NCBI RefSeq assembly: GCF_001403615.1 | Contig: NZ_LN879455.1 | Location: 1 to 64,000 of the forward strand | DNA: 64,000 bases | Direction of reading: 5' to 3' | Source of the DNA: Desnuesiella massiliensis | GTDB taxonomy: Bacteria; Bacillota; Clostridia; Clostridiales; Clostridiaceae | Part shown: positions 34,075 to 42,444 of the stretch, piece by piece | Numbering within the stretch: the first letter of the stretch is position 1 | How the letters are laid out: each line of letters opens with the position of its first letter | Notes under the pieces: generated by a model | What the model saw: only the letters and a program-made list of their open reading frames with translations | Databases searched by the model: none | What the model was told of the DNA's origin: nothing | Position numbers and translations under genes: made by a program

Positions 34075-34287
34075 ATGTTGAGTTTTTATTTTTTAAAGGA
34101 AGAAATATGCGCAACCTGTGAGTTTTGGGGAGTTAAGAGGGTTAAATATTCTAATTTTGTAATGCTTATGGGGGAAGAAGGAAGATGTAAGAATACTAAA
34201 GGATTTAATGGTTTAAAAACTCTGGAAATGTCCAAATGTCAGTGCTGGGAGCTAATAGATAATGGTGACGAAAAAGGTAAAAATTAA
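34075..34287 (+). CDS. Small Cys-rich protein of unknown function
   Basis: A 70-residue soluble protein with Cys residues arranged as EICATCEFWGVKRV, then GRCKNTKG and SKCQCWELI, five Cys in total with CxxC and CxC pairs, so it may bind zinc or an iron-sulfur centre. I choose ATG 34075, since GGATGTGGAG then works as ribosome binding site; ATG 34066 is possible. It lies upstream of a P60 endopeptidase with its own promoter. I do not recognise a family. Confidence 0.65.
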   Translation: MLSFYFLKEEICATCEFWGVKRVKYSNFVMLMGEEGRCKNTKGFNGLKTLEMSKCQCWELIDNGDEKGKN

Positions 34288-34302
34288 AACCATGAATTAA
34301 CA

Positions 34303-34332
34303 TTGTGCAATTTATGATATTAATGGTATAAT
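34303..34332 (+). promoter_or_regulatory. Probable promoter of the first P60 gene
   Basis: TTGTGC (34303-34308), an 18-nt spacer and TATAAT (34327-34332). The leader is about 130 nt and contains ATGGGG/CCCCAT, a small hairpin at 34421-34435. I see no ydaO-type riboswitch. Confidence 0.5.
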
Positions 34333-34467
34333 AGGCTCAGTAATTGAAAAAAATAATAGTGATTGATAGGTTTTTGTCAATTAGTCAATAATAACAAAAA
34401 TATAAATTAAATATATATAAATGGGGGAGCCCCATAAATCTAAAAAGTTTAGAGGGTGGAAATGGAA

Positions 34468-35664
34468 ATGAACAAGAGATTACTGTCGGGAATACTAGCC
34501 GTAGGCTTAATTATGAGTACTAGCACAGCAGTGCTTGCGGAGCCATTAACTGAGACCCAAAAGTTAGAACTTCAACAAAAGCAACAAGATTTTAGACAAG
34601 CATCTTCAAAATTAGAAGAATTGGAAGCAACTCTTCAAAAAATGGATAGCGAAATTGAAAAAGTATTAAGAGAACTTAATGACAATAAAAGTAAAATAGC
34701 TTCAAAGGAAAAGGAAATAACTTCCATTAAGAAAGATATAGAAAAGGCGGAAAAAGAACTTGCCGAAAAGGAAGAGATTTTTGGCAAAAGAATGAGGGCC
34801 ATATATAAAAGTGGTTCCCCAGGATATGTAGAGCTTTTATTAGAGTCAAAAAACTTTAGTGATTTAATATCTAAAGTGAGAGCTGTAGCGAAATTAATGG
34901 ATTTTGATAAAAAGATAATAGATGAATTAAATAGCAAGAAAAAAACATTAGAAGATAAAACTAATGCTCTAAATAGTCAAATTGAGGAATTAAACGTTTT
35001 AAGAGCTGAAAGTGAAAAGAAATTAGCTGAACTAAACACTAAAAAGGATGAACATAAAAAGGTATTAGACCAAGCTAAGGAAGAGAAAAAGAAAGCTAGT
35101 GTTAATTTGGCTGAAAAGGAAAGATTGATGATTGAATTCCCAGCTAGGATTATAAATAATTCTAGCAGTAGTACAGACGACATACAATCATCTATAAACA
35201 CTCTTAGAGAGATAAGAAAGAATGTTGTAGTTATAGATAAAGAAATAGTTAATCTTATAGAAAAAGGTAAGTCCATAGTTCAAAACAGGAATACATCCAC
35301 GGCTTCAAGAGGACCATTGCCAGCAACTACCAATTCTTTGCTGTTATATGCTTATAGATTCATGGGAGTTCCCTATGTATGGGGAGGAACTACGCCTTCA
35401 GGCTTTGACTGCTCAGGCTTTACTTCCTATGTATATAGAGCCTTTGGATATAATATAGGAAGAACTACATACGATCAAATAAATGTAGGTGCATCAGTTT
35501 CCTATTCTCAATTACAGCCAGGAGACCTAGTGTTTACAAGAGGAGTAGAACATGTTGGAATATATGTGGGAGATGGTATGTATATTCATGCTCCTTACAC
35601 TGGTGAAAGAGTAAAAGTTTCTCCAATTTACGGCTTTAGCGGGGCTAGAAGAGTTTTAAGATAG
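34468..35664 (+). CDS. Secreted NlpC/P60 peptidoglycan endopeptidase with coiled coil
   Basis: A 398-residue exported wall hydrolase that cuts stem peptides. It has a signal peptide (MNKRLLSGILAVGLIMSTSTAVLA), a long Lys/Glu-rich coiled coil (residues about 30-260, CwlO-like) and an NlpC/P60 domain from about 290. Its catalytic Cys is in GFDCSGF, with His in VEHVGIYVGDG and MYIHAP. The best start is ATG 34468 behind GAGGGTGG; GTG 34456 is too close to that site. A paralogue lies 3 kb downstream. Such coiled-coil hydrolases usually answer to the FtsEX complex. Confidence 0.92.
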   Translation: MNKRLLSGILAVGLIMSTSTAVLAEPLTETQKLELQQKQQDFRQASSKLEELEATLQKMDSEIEKVLRELNDNKSKIASKEKEITSIKKDIEKAEKELAEKEEIFGKRMRAIYKSGSPGYVELLLESKNFSDLISKVRAVAKLMDFDKKIIDELNSKKKTLEDKTNALNSQIEELNVLRAESEKKLAELNTKKDEHKKVLDQAKEEKKKASVNLAEKERLMIEFPARIINNSSSSTDDIQSSINTLREIRKNVVVIDKEIVNLIEKGKSIVQNRNTSTASRGPLPATTNSLLLYAYRFMGVPYVWGGTTPSGFDCSGFTSYVYRAFGYNIGRTTYDQINVGASVSYSQLQPGDLVFTRGVEHVGIYVGDGMYIHAPYTGERVKVSPIYGFSGARRVLR

Positions 35665-35711
35665 AAGATTCTTAAATGTACAAATACATAGTTTACAATA
35701 CATTATGTTTT

Positions 35712-35736
35712 AAAGTGGCTTAGGCCACTTTTTTTC
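35712..35736 (+). terminator. Terminator after the first P60 gene
   Basis: AAGTGGC and GCCACTT with a TTAG loop, followed by TTTTTT. Confidence 0.88.
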
Positions 35737-35779
35737 TTTCAGATCTTAATATCAATTCTTTCACATTGTTTATTATGAA

Positions 35780-35807
35780 TTGTGAATTAAAATAACTATG
35801 TTATAAT
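35780..35807 (+). promoter_or_regulatory. Probable promoter of the trmN6-like/rsmI operon
   Basis: TTGTGA (35780-35785), a 16-nt spacer and TATAAT (35802-35807), about 47 nt before the ATG. TGAATTGTGAATT here resembles the CACAATTCAC repeat family. Confidence 0.5.
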
Positions 35808-35853
35808 ATAAAAGAGAAAAAATAGCAGATTTAACCTTGGAAAGAGTGATAAA

Positions 35854-36606
35854 ATGATTGAACACTATATGCAATATATAAAAGAAGATGAAAGTTTAGA
35901 TGATCTTCAATTAAATGGATTACATCTAATTCAAAAAAAGCAGGCTTTTAGATTTGGCGTAGATGCAGTGCTCCTTGCAAATTTTGCTAAGGTGAAAAGG
36001 AACATGAAGGTTATAGACCTTTGCACAGGAACAGGCATAGTTCCTTTTTTATTAGCGGGCAAAACAGAAGCCTCACATATAACTGGACTTGAGATACAAG
36101 AAGAAATGGTAGAAATGGCCAAAAGAAGCACTGTTATAAATAATACAGCGGATAGGCTAGAATTTATAAAGGGTGATTTAAAGGATTTAAAGCTTATACG
36201 GAGTATAGAAAAAGCAGAGGTAGTTACTGTAAACCCTCCTTATAAGTTAAGAAGCTCAGGAATAATAAATCTCAGGGATAAGAATGCTATAGCTAGACAT
36301 GAGATATGCTGTACCCTAGAAGATGTTATAGCAGCCTCAAGGATATTATTAAAGGATAATGGCAGATTATATATGGTACATAGACCAGAAAGGCTTGCAG
36401 ATATATTATGTCTTATGAGAAAATATAAAATTGAACCTAAAACCATAAGAATGGTACATCCAAATACAAAAAAAGCCCCTAACATTGTTCTAGTGGAAGG
36501 ACAAAGGGATGGAGGAGAATTTTTAAAATGGGAAGCTCCTTTATATGTGTATAAGGATGAAGGTGGATATAGTGAAGAGATAGATAGGATTTACGGAAGA
36601 ATTTAA
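35854..36606 (+). CDS. tRNA1(Val) A37 N6-methyltransferase-like (TrmN6/YabB)
   Basis: A 250-residue SAM-dependent methyltransferase. Motif I is VIDLCTGTGIVPFLLA (residue ~53), the acidic residue of motif II is in GLEIQEEM, and the catalytic NPPY (VTVNPPYK) lies near 127, typical of N6-adenine methylation. The N-terminal FGVDAVLLANF block is the TrmN6/YabB signature. In Bacillus subtilis the homologue yabB also precedes rsmI and abrB. The stop lies 16 nt from the rsmI start, so the two are one operon. Confidence 0.88.
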   Translation: MIEHYMQYIKEDESLDDLQLNGLHLIQKKQAFRFGVDAVLLANFAKVKRNMKVIDLCTGTGIVPFLLAGKTEASHITGLEIQEEMVEMAKRSTVINNTADRLEFIKGDLKDLKLIRSIEKAEVVTVNPPYKLRSSGIINLRDKNAIARHEICCTLEDVIAASRILLKDNGRLYMVHRPERLADILCLMRKYKIEPKTIRMVHPNTKKAPNIVLVEGQRDGGEFLKWEAPLYVYKDEGGYSEEIDRIYGRI

Positions 36607-36622
36607 AAAAGGAGGGTCTCTT

Positions 36623-37465
36623 TTGAGTAAATTATACATAGTTCCAACGCCCATAGGAAATTTAAAGGATATAACCTTAAGGGCTTTGGAGGTGCTAGAG
36701 AATGCAGATTTAATAGCTGCAGAGGACACAAGACAATCCCTTAAGCTTTTAAATCATTATAATATTAAAAAGCCTCTTATAAGTTATCATAAGCATAATG
36801 AACAAGAAAAAAGTGAAAATCTAATAGATAGACTAAAAAATGGGCAATCCATTGCTCTTATATCAGATGCAGGCACTCCGGGCATATCTGACCCTGGCAG
36901 TGCCATCATAATAAAATGCATAGAAGAAGCTATAGATTTTGAAGTTCTGCCTGGAGCTACAGCTATAACTACAGCCTTGGTTTACTCTGGATTAGATACT
37001 ACGAAGTTTATATTCAGAGGTTTTCTTCCTAGAGAAAATAAAGATAGGAAACCGATAATTGAAGAGCTAAAAGGGAGAAGAGAGACTCTAATATTTTATG
37101 AAGCGCCTCATAGGATATTAGACACCTTGAGCTTTTTAAAGGATAACTTAAGTAATAGAAAAATAGCTTTATGCAGAGAGCTCACTAAGCTTCATGAACA
37201 GATTTTAAGAATGACCATAGAAGAGGCTCTTGAGCATTATAAGAGTGTGGAACCAAGAGGAGAATATGTGCTTATAGTGGAAGGAAAAAGCGAAGAAGAA
37301 ATAATAAAAGAGGCACAGGAAACCTGGGAAAGCCTATCCATAGAAGAGCATATAAAAAAGTATATGGATGATGGAATTGACAAAAAAGAAGCGGTTAAGA
37401 GAGTTGCTAAAGATAGAGGATTAGCTAAATCAGAAGTATATAAGCATTCTATAGGATTAGAATAA
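36623..37465 (+). CDS. rsmI: 16S rRNA (cytidine1402-2'-O)-methyltransferase RsmI
   Basis: A 280-residue tetrapyrrole-methylase-fold enzyme that methylates the ribose of C1402 in the 16S decoding centre. The landmarks are LYIVPTPIGNLKDITLRALE at the start, AAEDTRQSLKLL near 32, ISDAGTPGISDPG near 80 and LPGATAITTAL near 110. TTG 36623 follows GGAGGG. The C-terminal 50 residues hold the usual helical tail. It pairs with RsmH in other bacteria. Operon mate of the TrmN6-like gene. Confidence 0.95.
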   Translation: MSKLYIVPTPIGNLKDITLRALEVLENADLIAAEDTRQSLKLLNHYNIKKPLISYHKHNEQEKSENLIDRLKNGQSIALISDAGTPGISDPGSAIIIKCIEEAIDFEVLPGATAITTALVYSGLDTTKFIFRGFLPRENKDRKPIIEELKGRRETLIFYEAPHRILDTLSFLKDNLSNRKIALCRELTKLHEQILRMTIEEALEHYKSVEPRGEYVLIVEGKSEEEIIKEAQETWESLSIEEHIKKYMDDGIDKKEAVKRVAKDRGLAKSEVYKHSIGLE

Positions 37466-37485
37466 TAGAAAATTGGGTATAAAAC

Positions 37486-37524
37486 AAAAATGTACTTTGG
37501 ATATGGAAAAAGTACATTTTTTTT
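37486..37524 (+). terminator. Terminator after rsmI
   Basis: AAAATGTACTTT and AAAGTACATTTT form an AT-rich 11-12 bp stem followed by a long T-tract. Confidence 0.82.
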
Positions 37525-37588
37525 GCATATTAAACTTAAATAATATTCAAATGTCGATAATAATATGACAGATTTTAGAGAAATAATA

Positions 37589-37617
37589 TTGGTTATAGAC
37601 TTTTTTGATGTTATAAT
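37589..37617 (+). promoter_or_regulatory. Probable promoter of the second P60 gene
   Basis: TTGGTT (37589-37594), a 17-nt spacer and TATAAT (37612-37617), 41 nt before the ATG. Confidence 0.5.
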
Positions 37618-37657
37618 AAATAAAAGAGTAAAATGGGGGAGTAGGTGAAGTGAATAT

Positions 37658-38941
37658 ATGGTAAGAAAGAAAATAGTTGCACTTTTTCTTCTTTTAGGGC
37701 TATTGTTGTCGCCAGTAACAGAAGCTTTTGCAGCTCCAAGCGGTGGACAAGATGCTAAAAGTAATGCAGAAAATCAGCTAAAACAAAATGAAAATGATTA
37801 TAAAACAGCACAAGAAAAAGTGAGTCAACTAGAAAGTGATATACAAAAATTAGATTCGCAAATAGAGAAGACTCTTATAGAACTTGAGGAAAATAAAGTT
37901 AAAGTAGCTAAGAGTGAAGAAGATGTAAAAAAAGCTGAGAAAGAAGTGGAAAAGGCTAAAGAAGAAATAACAGCTCAACAAAAGCTTTTAGATAATAGAG
38001 TGAGGGTATTATATAAGAGTGGAGTAACAGGATATTTGGAGCTCATAGTGAACTCAGAAAGCTTCAATGATTTAGTAGATAAGTTTCAAATAGTTTCTAG
38101 AATGGTAAAATACGATAAACAAATTGTAGATCAGATGGAAGAGAAAAGAGACAACCTACAGATAAAAAAAGTTACCCTAGAAGCTGAAAATGCTAAGCTG
38201 GTACAGCTTAAAAAAGAAAAAGAGCAAAAGCTATCTAAACTAAGTGAAAATAAGAAAGAACAAACAGCCTTAATAGACGAAGCGAGAAAGCAAGAAAAGC
38301 TTTTAGGAGAAAAAGTACAAGTATCTAAAAACGAAGTACAAAAATTGCAGCAAATATTAAGTATGATAGCTATAGCTACCAACGAAGGAAAAAGTATTAA
38401 AGAAATTCAAAATGCCGTTAGTTATCTACAAGGACTAAATTCTAGTGAAAGCTATATTCAAGAGGCTATTAACAGAGGAAAACAAATTATAAGTGATAAA
38501 CAAAAGCCGCCTACTGGTGGGGGGAACAATGGAGGAAATAATGGAGGAGTAAAACCTCCTACAGGAGGTGGACAGGTTTCAGGTAATGCCATGAAGGTTG
38601 TACTATACTCCATGCAATTTCAAGGAGTACCCTATGTATGGGGAGGAGAAACTCCAGCAGGCTTTGATTGTTCGGGCTTTGTGAGATATTGCTATGCAAA
38701 AGCCGCAGGAGTATACCTAACTAGGACAACCTACACGCAGATAAATGAAGGTACTCCTGTAGATCGATCTCAATTAAAGCCAGGGGATTTAGTATTCTTT
38801 GGAACTCCAGCAGATCCTAATCATGTGGGCTTATACATAGGCAATGGAAACTATATCCATGCTCCTAGAACTGGAGACGTGGTGAAGATATCCTCTCTTC
38901 AAGGGAAAAATTATTTGACTGCAAGAAGAATAATTCCTTAA
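37658..38941 (+). CDS. Secreted NlpC/P60 peptidoglycan endopeptidase, second paralogue
   Basis: A 427-residue exported wall hydrolase built like its neighbour: a signal peptide (VRKKIVALFLLLGLLLSPVTEAFA), a coiled coil (about 35-275), a Gly/Asn/Pro-rich linker (PPTGGGNNGGNNGG, about 290-310) and a P60 domain with GFDCSGF, DPNHVGLYIGNG and YIHAPR. The flexible linker is missing in the first copy, where the domain follows a short Ser/Thr stretch. GGTGAAG precedes ATG 37658. Its insertion between rsmI and abrB is unlike Bacillus. Confidence 0.92.
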   Translation: MVRKKIVALFLLLGLLLSPVTEAFAAPSGGQDAKSNAENQLKQNENDYKTAQEKVSQLESDIQKLDSQIEKTLIELEENKVKVAKSEEDVKKAEKEVEKAKEEITAQQKLLDNRVRVLYKSGVTGYLELIVNSESFNDLVDKFQIVSRMVKYDKQIVDQMEEKRDNLQIKKVTLEAENAKLVQLKKEKEQKLSKLSENKKEQTALIDEARKQEKLLGEKVQVSKNEVQKLQQILSMIAIATNEGKSIKEIQNAVSYLQGLNSSESYIQEAINRGKQIISDKQKPPTGGGNNGGNNGGVKPPTGGGQVSGNAMKVVLYSMQFQGVPYVWGGETPAGFDCSGFVRYCYAKAAGVYLTRTTYTQINEGTPVDRSQLKPGDLVFFGTPADPNHVGLYIGNGNYIHAPRTGDVVKISSLQGKNYLTARRIIP

Positions 38942-38959
38942 TAAATTAAAAGAAATTAA

Positions 38960-38985
38960 AAAAAGCGACTTCCGTCGCTTTTTTC
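38960..38985. terminator. Bidirectional terminator
   Basis: AAAAAGCGAC and GTCGCTTTTT around TTCC, abutting the abrB stop codon. A near-identical hairpin (GCGAC-GGTT-GTCGC) follows the chemoreceptor gene at 45.1 kb. Confidence 0.88.
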
Positions 38986-39231
38986 TTATTTGTCAGCTTT
39001 AATTTCGCCTAAACAATCCTTACAGATATTCTTACCTTTGTAGTTTATAACATCTCTAGCATTTCCACAGAATATGCAAGCTGGCTCATATTTCTTTAAT
39101 ATGATTTGCTCTCCATCTACATAAATTTCTAAAGCATCTTTCTCTGCAATGTCTAGAGTTCTTCTTAACTCTATTGGAATAACTATTCTTCCTAACTCAT
39201 CTACTCTTCTTACTACACCTGTTGATTTCAT
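38986..39231 (-). CDS. abrB: AbrB family transition-state regulator
   Basis: An 81-residue DNA-binding protein. The swapped-hairpin DNA-binding domain occupies residues 1-50 (KSTGVVRRVDELGRIVIPIELRR), matching AbrB/Abh/SpoVT. Its C-terminus carries two CxxC-type pairs, CIFCGNA and CKDCLG, which could form a small zinc knuckle; clostridial AbrB proteins often show this while Bacillus AbrB does not. It should repress stationary-phase and sporulation genes during growth. A strong sigma-A promoter lies upstream and GGAGG precedes the ATG. Confidence 0.92.
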   Translation of the reverse strand: MKSTGVVRRVDELGRIVIPIELRRTLDIAEKDALEIYVDGEQIILKKYEPACIFCGNARDVINYKGKNICKDCLGEIKADK

Positions 39232-39366
39232 AATATGTTCCTCCTTTTTATTACACCTTTCGACATGTGTTAATTAAATCATAACAATTATGTCATATAA
39301 AGTCAATAATTAATTTGAATTTTTTTTGTTTGTTTACAAAATTCTTACTAAATTCCATCTATAGTT

Positions 39367-39395
39367 AATATACTACCATTATATTGAAATGTCAA
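39367..39395 (-). promoter_or_regulatory. abrB promoter
   Basis: On the minus strand TTGACA (39395-39390), a 17-nt spacer and TATATT (39372-39367). The leader is about 130 nt. Confidence 0.65.
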
Positions 39396-40116
39396 TATGC
39401 ATTTAAAAATTATTTAGTAATAAATTGAAATTTGATGAAATGGCTTGTACCAGCATATATGCAGATATATAAGTTTTAAAAAAGAGGATTTTGTACAATA
39501 TAAATATTTTTTTTTACAAAAATCCTTGATGAATAAAATAGTAATTAGTTGGATAAAATTATAATTTGTATGTCGAATTAAAATATCAAATATCAATATT
39601 TAATAGTAAAATAGTAAATATTAATATAGAGTCGCATATTTTTTTCTTAGTTTTTATAAAAAACTGAAAAATAACTATTGTAAATAGTTATTTTTTCATA
39701 ATTAGTCGTAGAAATCAGTTCAAAAAGTATGATTTACAATAAAAAGTAAAAAGTTATTTGTAGTATTATGTTGAAAGTAAATTTTTATAAAAAAATATAA
39801 AGAAAAAAATTCATGAAAATTTTTTATGTGATATACTAATGCATAATATATTAAGTACAAATAATAATATATAAGAATATATAATAAATTAAAAAACATC
39901 TTATAGGTACATTTAAAACTAAACTAGTATTATTATGAGGTATATAGTTAAAAAATATGTAATAAAGGCTAGTCTATACTATAAACCTTTACATTTTGAA
40001 AAGCAATACTATTTGTTATATAATTAAAGCATAAGTGATGAGGATAGCAAGACATCGTTGAAAATCTTAGATTAAGAATAGCGAACTTTGAATTATAAAT
40101 AAAGGGAGGTAATTTT
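39396..40116. other. Extremely AT-rich intergenic region
   Basis: About 720 bp with very few G or C bases. The only structure seen is a terminator-like hairpin AAAATAACTATT/AAATAGTTATTTTTT at 39667-39697. A 60-codon frame on the minus strand (39414-39596) has no ribosome binding site and looks random. AGGGAGG at the right end belongs to the next gene. Confidence 0.5.
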
Positions 40117-40764
40117 ATGAAATTTTTTATTGACACTGCTAATGTAGAGGAAATTAAAAAGGCGGCAGAATTAGGTATACTAGATGGTGTTACTACTAAT
40201 CCTTCTTTAATAGCAAAGGAAGGAAGAGATCTAAAAGAGGTTATTGAAGAAATATGCTCTATAGTGGATGGACCAATAAGTGCAGAAGTTATGAGCCTAG
40301 AAGCTGATAAAATGGTAGAAGAGGGTAGAGAGCTATCAAAACTACATAAGAACATAGTAATTAAAATTCCTATGTGCGTAGAAGGCTTGAAAGCTGTTAG
40401 CAGATTATCAAAAGAAGGAATAAAAACAAATGTAACCTTAATCTTCTCAGCTCAACAAGCACTTATGGCAGCTAAAGCTGGAGCTACCTATGTAAGTCCT
40501 TTTATAGGAAGAATGGACGATATTGGTAATGGGGGACTTCAAATAGTAGAAGATATAGTAGAAATCTTTGATTTCTTTGGTATGGAGACAGAGGTTATAT
40601 CAGCCAGTGTGAGAACACCAATGCACGTACTTGAGTGCGCTAAGGCTGGATCACATATTGCCACTATACCTTATGGAGTTATAATGCAAATGGTAAAACA
40701 TCCTCTAACAGACATAGGCATACAAAAATTCGTTGATGATTATAATAAATCTCAAGGCAAATAA
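40117..40764 (+). CDS. Fructose-6-phosphate aldolase / transaldolase-like (TalC/FSA)
   Basis: A 215-residue class I aldolase. It has FFIDTANVEEIKKA at the N-terminus, GVTTNPSLIAKEG near 25, the Schiff-base Lys in IVIKIPM near residue 86, TNVTLIFSAQQAL near 110 and SPFIGRMDD near 128. The short form acts either as transaldolase in the pentose-phosphate pathway or as fructose-6-phosphate aldolase; sequence alone does not decide. GGGAGG precedes ATG 40117. Monocistronic, with a clear terminator. Confidence 0.92.
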   Translation: MKFFIDTANVEEIKKAAELGILDGVTTNPSLIAKEGRDLKEVIEEICSIVDGPISAEVMSLEADKMVEEGRELSKLHKNIVIKIPMCVEGLKAVSRLSKEGIKTNVTLIFSAQQALMAAKAGATYVSPFIGRMDDIGNGGLQIVEDIVEIFDFFGMETEVISASVRTPMHVLECAKAGSHIATIPYGVIMQMVKHPLTDIGIQKFVDDYNKSQGK

Positions 40765-40804
40765 TAAATTTTAAATAAAATATAATAAGTTTCAAAAAGT
40801 TATA

Positions 40805-40848
40805 AAAAGTCTCTTTGTGGATTATTTCTAAAGAGACTTTTATTTTTT
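40805..40848 (+). terminator. Terminator after the transaldolase-like gene
   Basis: AAAAGTCTCTTT and AAAGAGACTTTT form a 12-bp stem followed by ATTTTTT. The loop contains TGTGGATTA, a DnaA-box-like sequence. Confidence 0.85.
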
Positions 40849-41117
40849 CCACGAGAATTATCCACAGACAAAAGAGGAATGTTATTTTATGCAATCTCTG
40901 ATCTATAATAAAATAATAGTATATTTTTAATATTTCGACAAAATCATACTAAAAATATTACCTAATGCATAAAGTTAATAACATTATTCCACAAGAAATA
41001 AACAGCTTATCCACAGTGAAAATGTGGATAATGTGTACAAGTATTAAAGAAGTGCTGAATTATTATAAAAAACTTATCCACAAAAGCTGTTGATAAAATG
41101 TTGGTAAATGTGGACAA
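40816..41117. promoter_or_regulatory. Cluster of DnaA boxes
   Basis: Four perfect TTATCCACA boxes: 40858-40866 (+), 41007-41015 (+), 41023-41031 (-) and 41074-41082 (+). Near matches are TAATCCACA at 40824-40816 (-), TTATCAACA at 41096-41088 (-) and TTGTCCACA at 41117-41109 (-). Seven sites in 300 bp of non-coding DNA is far above chance. No dnaA, dnaN or rpmH is in the window, so it looks like a DnaA-binding cluster that titrates DnaA or regulates the next gene, not a standard oriC. Confidence 0.85.
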
Positions 41118-41325
41118 CTATTTATAAAAAGTGTAGCATGATTAATTTTTAGTATATTTCATTCAAGAAAAAGTAAAAACTTTTTTTATTTGAATAATTT
41201 TATTATAACTTGTTAAAAATCAATAATAAAGTAGCAAATTAGAATAATTTAACTTGTAATAGGTTTATATATACCTTATAATATAATTAATGATAATATA
41301 GTCAATCTCTTTTGGAGGGGATAAA

Positions 41326-41916
41326 ATGAGTGAAAAAAATTTTAATACATCTGAAATCATGGAATTAGCAAAAGAAATGTCTCAAAATAATATGGTGGCC
41401 TACGAAGAACTTCCAAAATACGATTTGTTTTTATCTCAAGTTATAGACTATCTTAATGATAAGTTTTCAGAAGAGAAATATACCAACAATATAGTGCAAA
41501 ATTATATTAAAAGTGAAGTCATATCAAAACCGGAGGATGGTAAAAAGAGAGGCTATACAAAATTGCATCTTGCTCAATTGGCTTTATTAAGCTATATGAG
41601 ACCGGTTTTAACTACAGAGGAAATAAAAAAGGTTTTTAGATTAGCTTTTAATGAAATTAATGACAGAAGTGATGATATAATATCTTGGGAAAAAGCTTAT
41701 AAAATATTTTCTGACATCCAAAAAGATAGTTTTGACGGATTTTTAAGTAATAATTTATTTGATGATAAAAAGCTGGATCATATTACAGAAGAGCTCAATT
41801 TAGCTAATGAAGATGAAGAGAGGATAAGAACCTTTATTGTAGTTATGTCTTTAGTAGCTCAAGCTAGCGTCATTAAAAAGCTTGTTCAAAAAATAGTAAG
41901 AGAATACCACGAATAG
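41326..41916 (+). CDS. DUF1836 family protein
   Basis: A 196-residue soluble, largely helical protein. Residues about 25-120 match the DUF1836 layout: LPKYDLFLSQVIDYLN, then KKRGYTKLHLAQLALLSYMRPVL, then a MerR-like helical region. Function is unknown; the fold suggests a DNA-binding regulator. GGAGGGG precedes ATG 41326. It lies directly downstream of the DnaA-box cluster, with no other gene between, so it may be under DnaA control. Confidence 0.78.
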   Translation: MSEKNFNTSEIMELAKEMSQNNMVAYEELPKYDLFLSQVIDYLNDKFSEEKYTNNIVQNYIKSEVISKPEDGKKRGYTKLHLAQLALLSYMRPVLTTEEIKKVFRLAFNEINDRSDDIISWEKAYKIFSDIQKDSFDGFLSNNLFDDKKLDHITEELNLANEDEERIRTFIVVMSLVAQASVIKKLVQKIVREYHE

Positions 41917-41969
41917 AGCAGCTAGTTATTTTCTATGTTTCAAGGTAATCTATGATAGATTTTAGAAAT

Positions 41970-42073
41970 TATAGATAAACAATACAGAAACTTGATTTAT
42001 ACATGTTCCATAACGCTAATCTTAACGGTTTATGGAGCATGTATAAATTAATAGTTGAAGTTGTTTTCCTATA
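41970..42073 (+). repeat. 104-bp MITE-like repeat, copy 3 (diverged)
   Basis: It aligns with copy 1 over exactly 104 bp without gaps, sharing TATAG...CTATA ends and the TTTATACATG/CATGTATAAA dyad, but the centre and left end have diverged. It lies downstream of the DUF1836 gene. Confidence 0.72.
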
Positions 42074-42400
42074 AATTCTTTCAAAATATATCATAGATTT
42101 TTTTTATTTGCTTCAAATATGTATATATAAGTTGAAAGGATTTGATAAACATGGAGCACATGGTAAAGGTTATAGGTAATCTGGGGATATGCCTAAAAGA
42201 GAATTAACGTATAAGTTACCATTAATTAATATTTTATTAATAAAGCTATGTTATTCTAAATATAAGAATTAATCCCCCTTATAAATAGAATAAATTAAAC
42301 TTTAGAAAAATGCATAAAGAAAAAATACTCTATCTTAGTATTTTTTCTTTATGCTAAATTACCACTAAATTAGCCCTTAATGTTTCCCTTATATATAAAT
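42074..42400. other. Intergenic region with hairpins
   Basis: No gene is convincing. GGTAA (42175) and TTACC (42224) with an inner TAGG/CCTA pair could form a nested stem. GCATAAAGAAAAAATACT (42312-42329) is perfectly inverted at 42337-42354 and looks like a terminator. Confidence 0.45.
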
Positions 42401-42434
42401 AGACACATTAATTTCCTATGAAATTAATGTGTCT
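42401..42434. terminator. Hairpin downstream of the HesB-like selenoprotein gene
   Basis: AGACACATTAATTTC and GAAATTAATGTGTCT form a perfect 15-bp stem with a CTAT loop, 10 nt after the minus-strand stop codon. Confidence 0.8.
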
Positions 42435-42444
42435 ATTATTTTTA

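Noticed and set aside
34333..34467. ydaO/c-di-AMP riboswitch before the first P60 gene
   Set aside because: Such switches often precede wall hydrolases, but the leader lacks the conserved ydaO blocks and is too short.
39414..39596. 60-codon minus-strand frame in the abrB-tal gap
   Set aside because: No ribosome binding site, composition driven by AT-rich DNA, no recognisable domain.
40800..41130. Chromosomal origin of replication (oriC)
   Set aside because: The DnaA boxes are convincing, but dnaA, dnaN, rpmH, recF or gyr genes are not nearby, so a binding cluster is the better reading.
42151..42207. 18-codon frame MEHMVKVIGNLGICLKEN
   Set aside because: Short, with only a distant AAAGGA site and no family likeness; probably chance.
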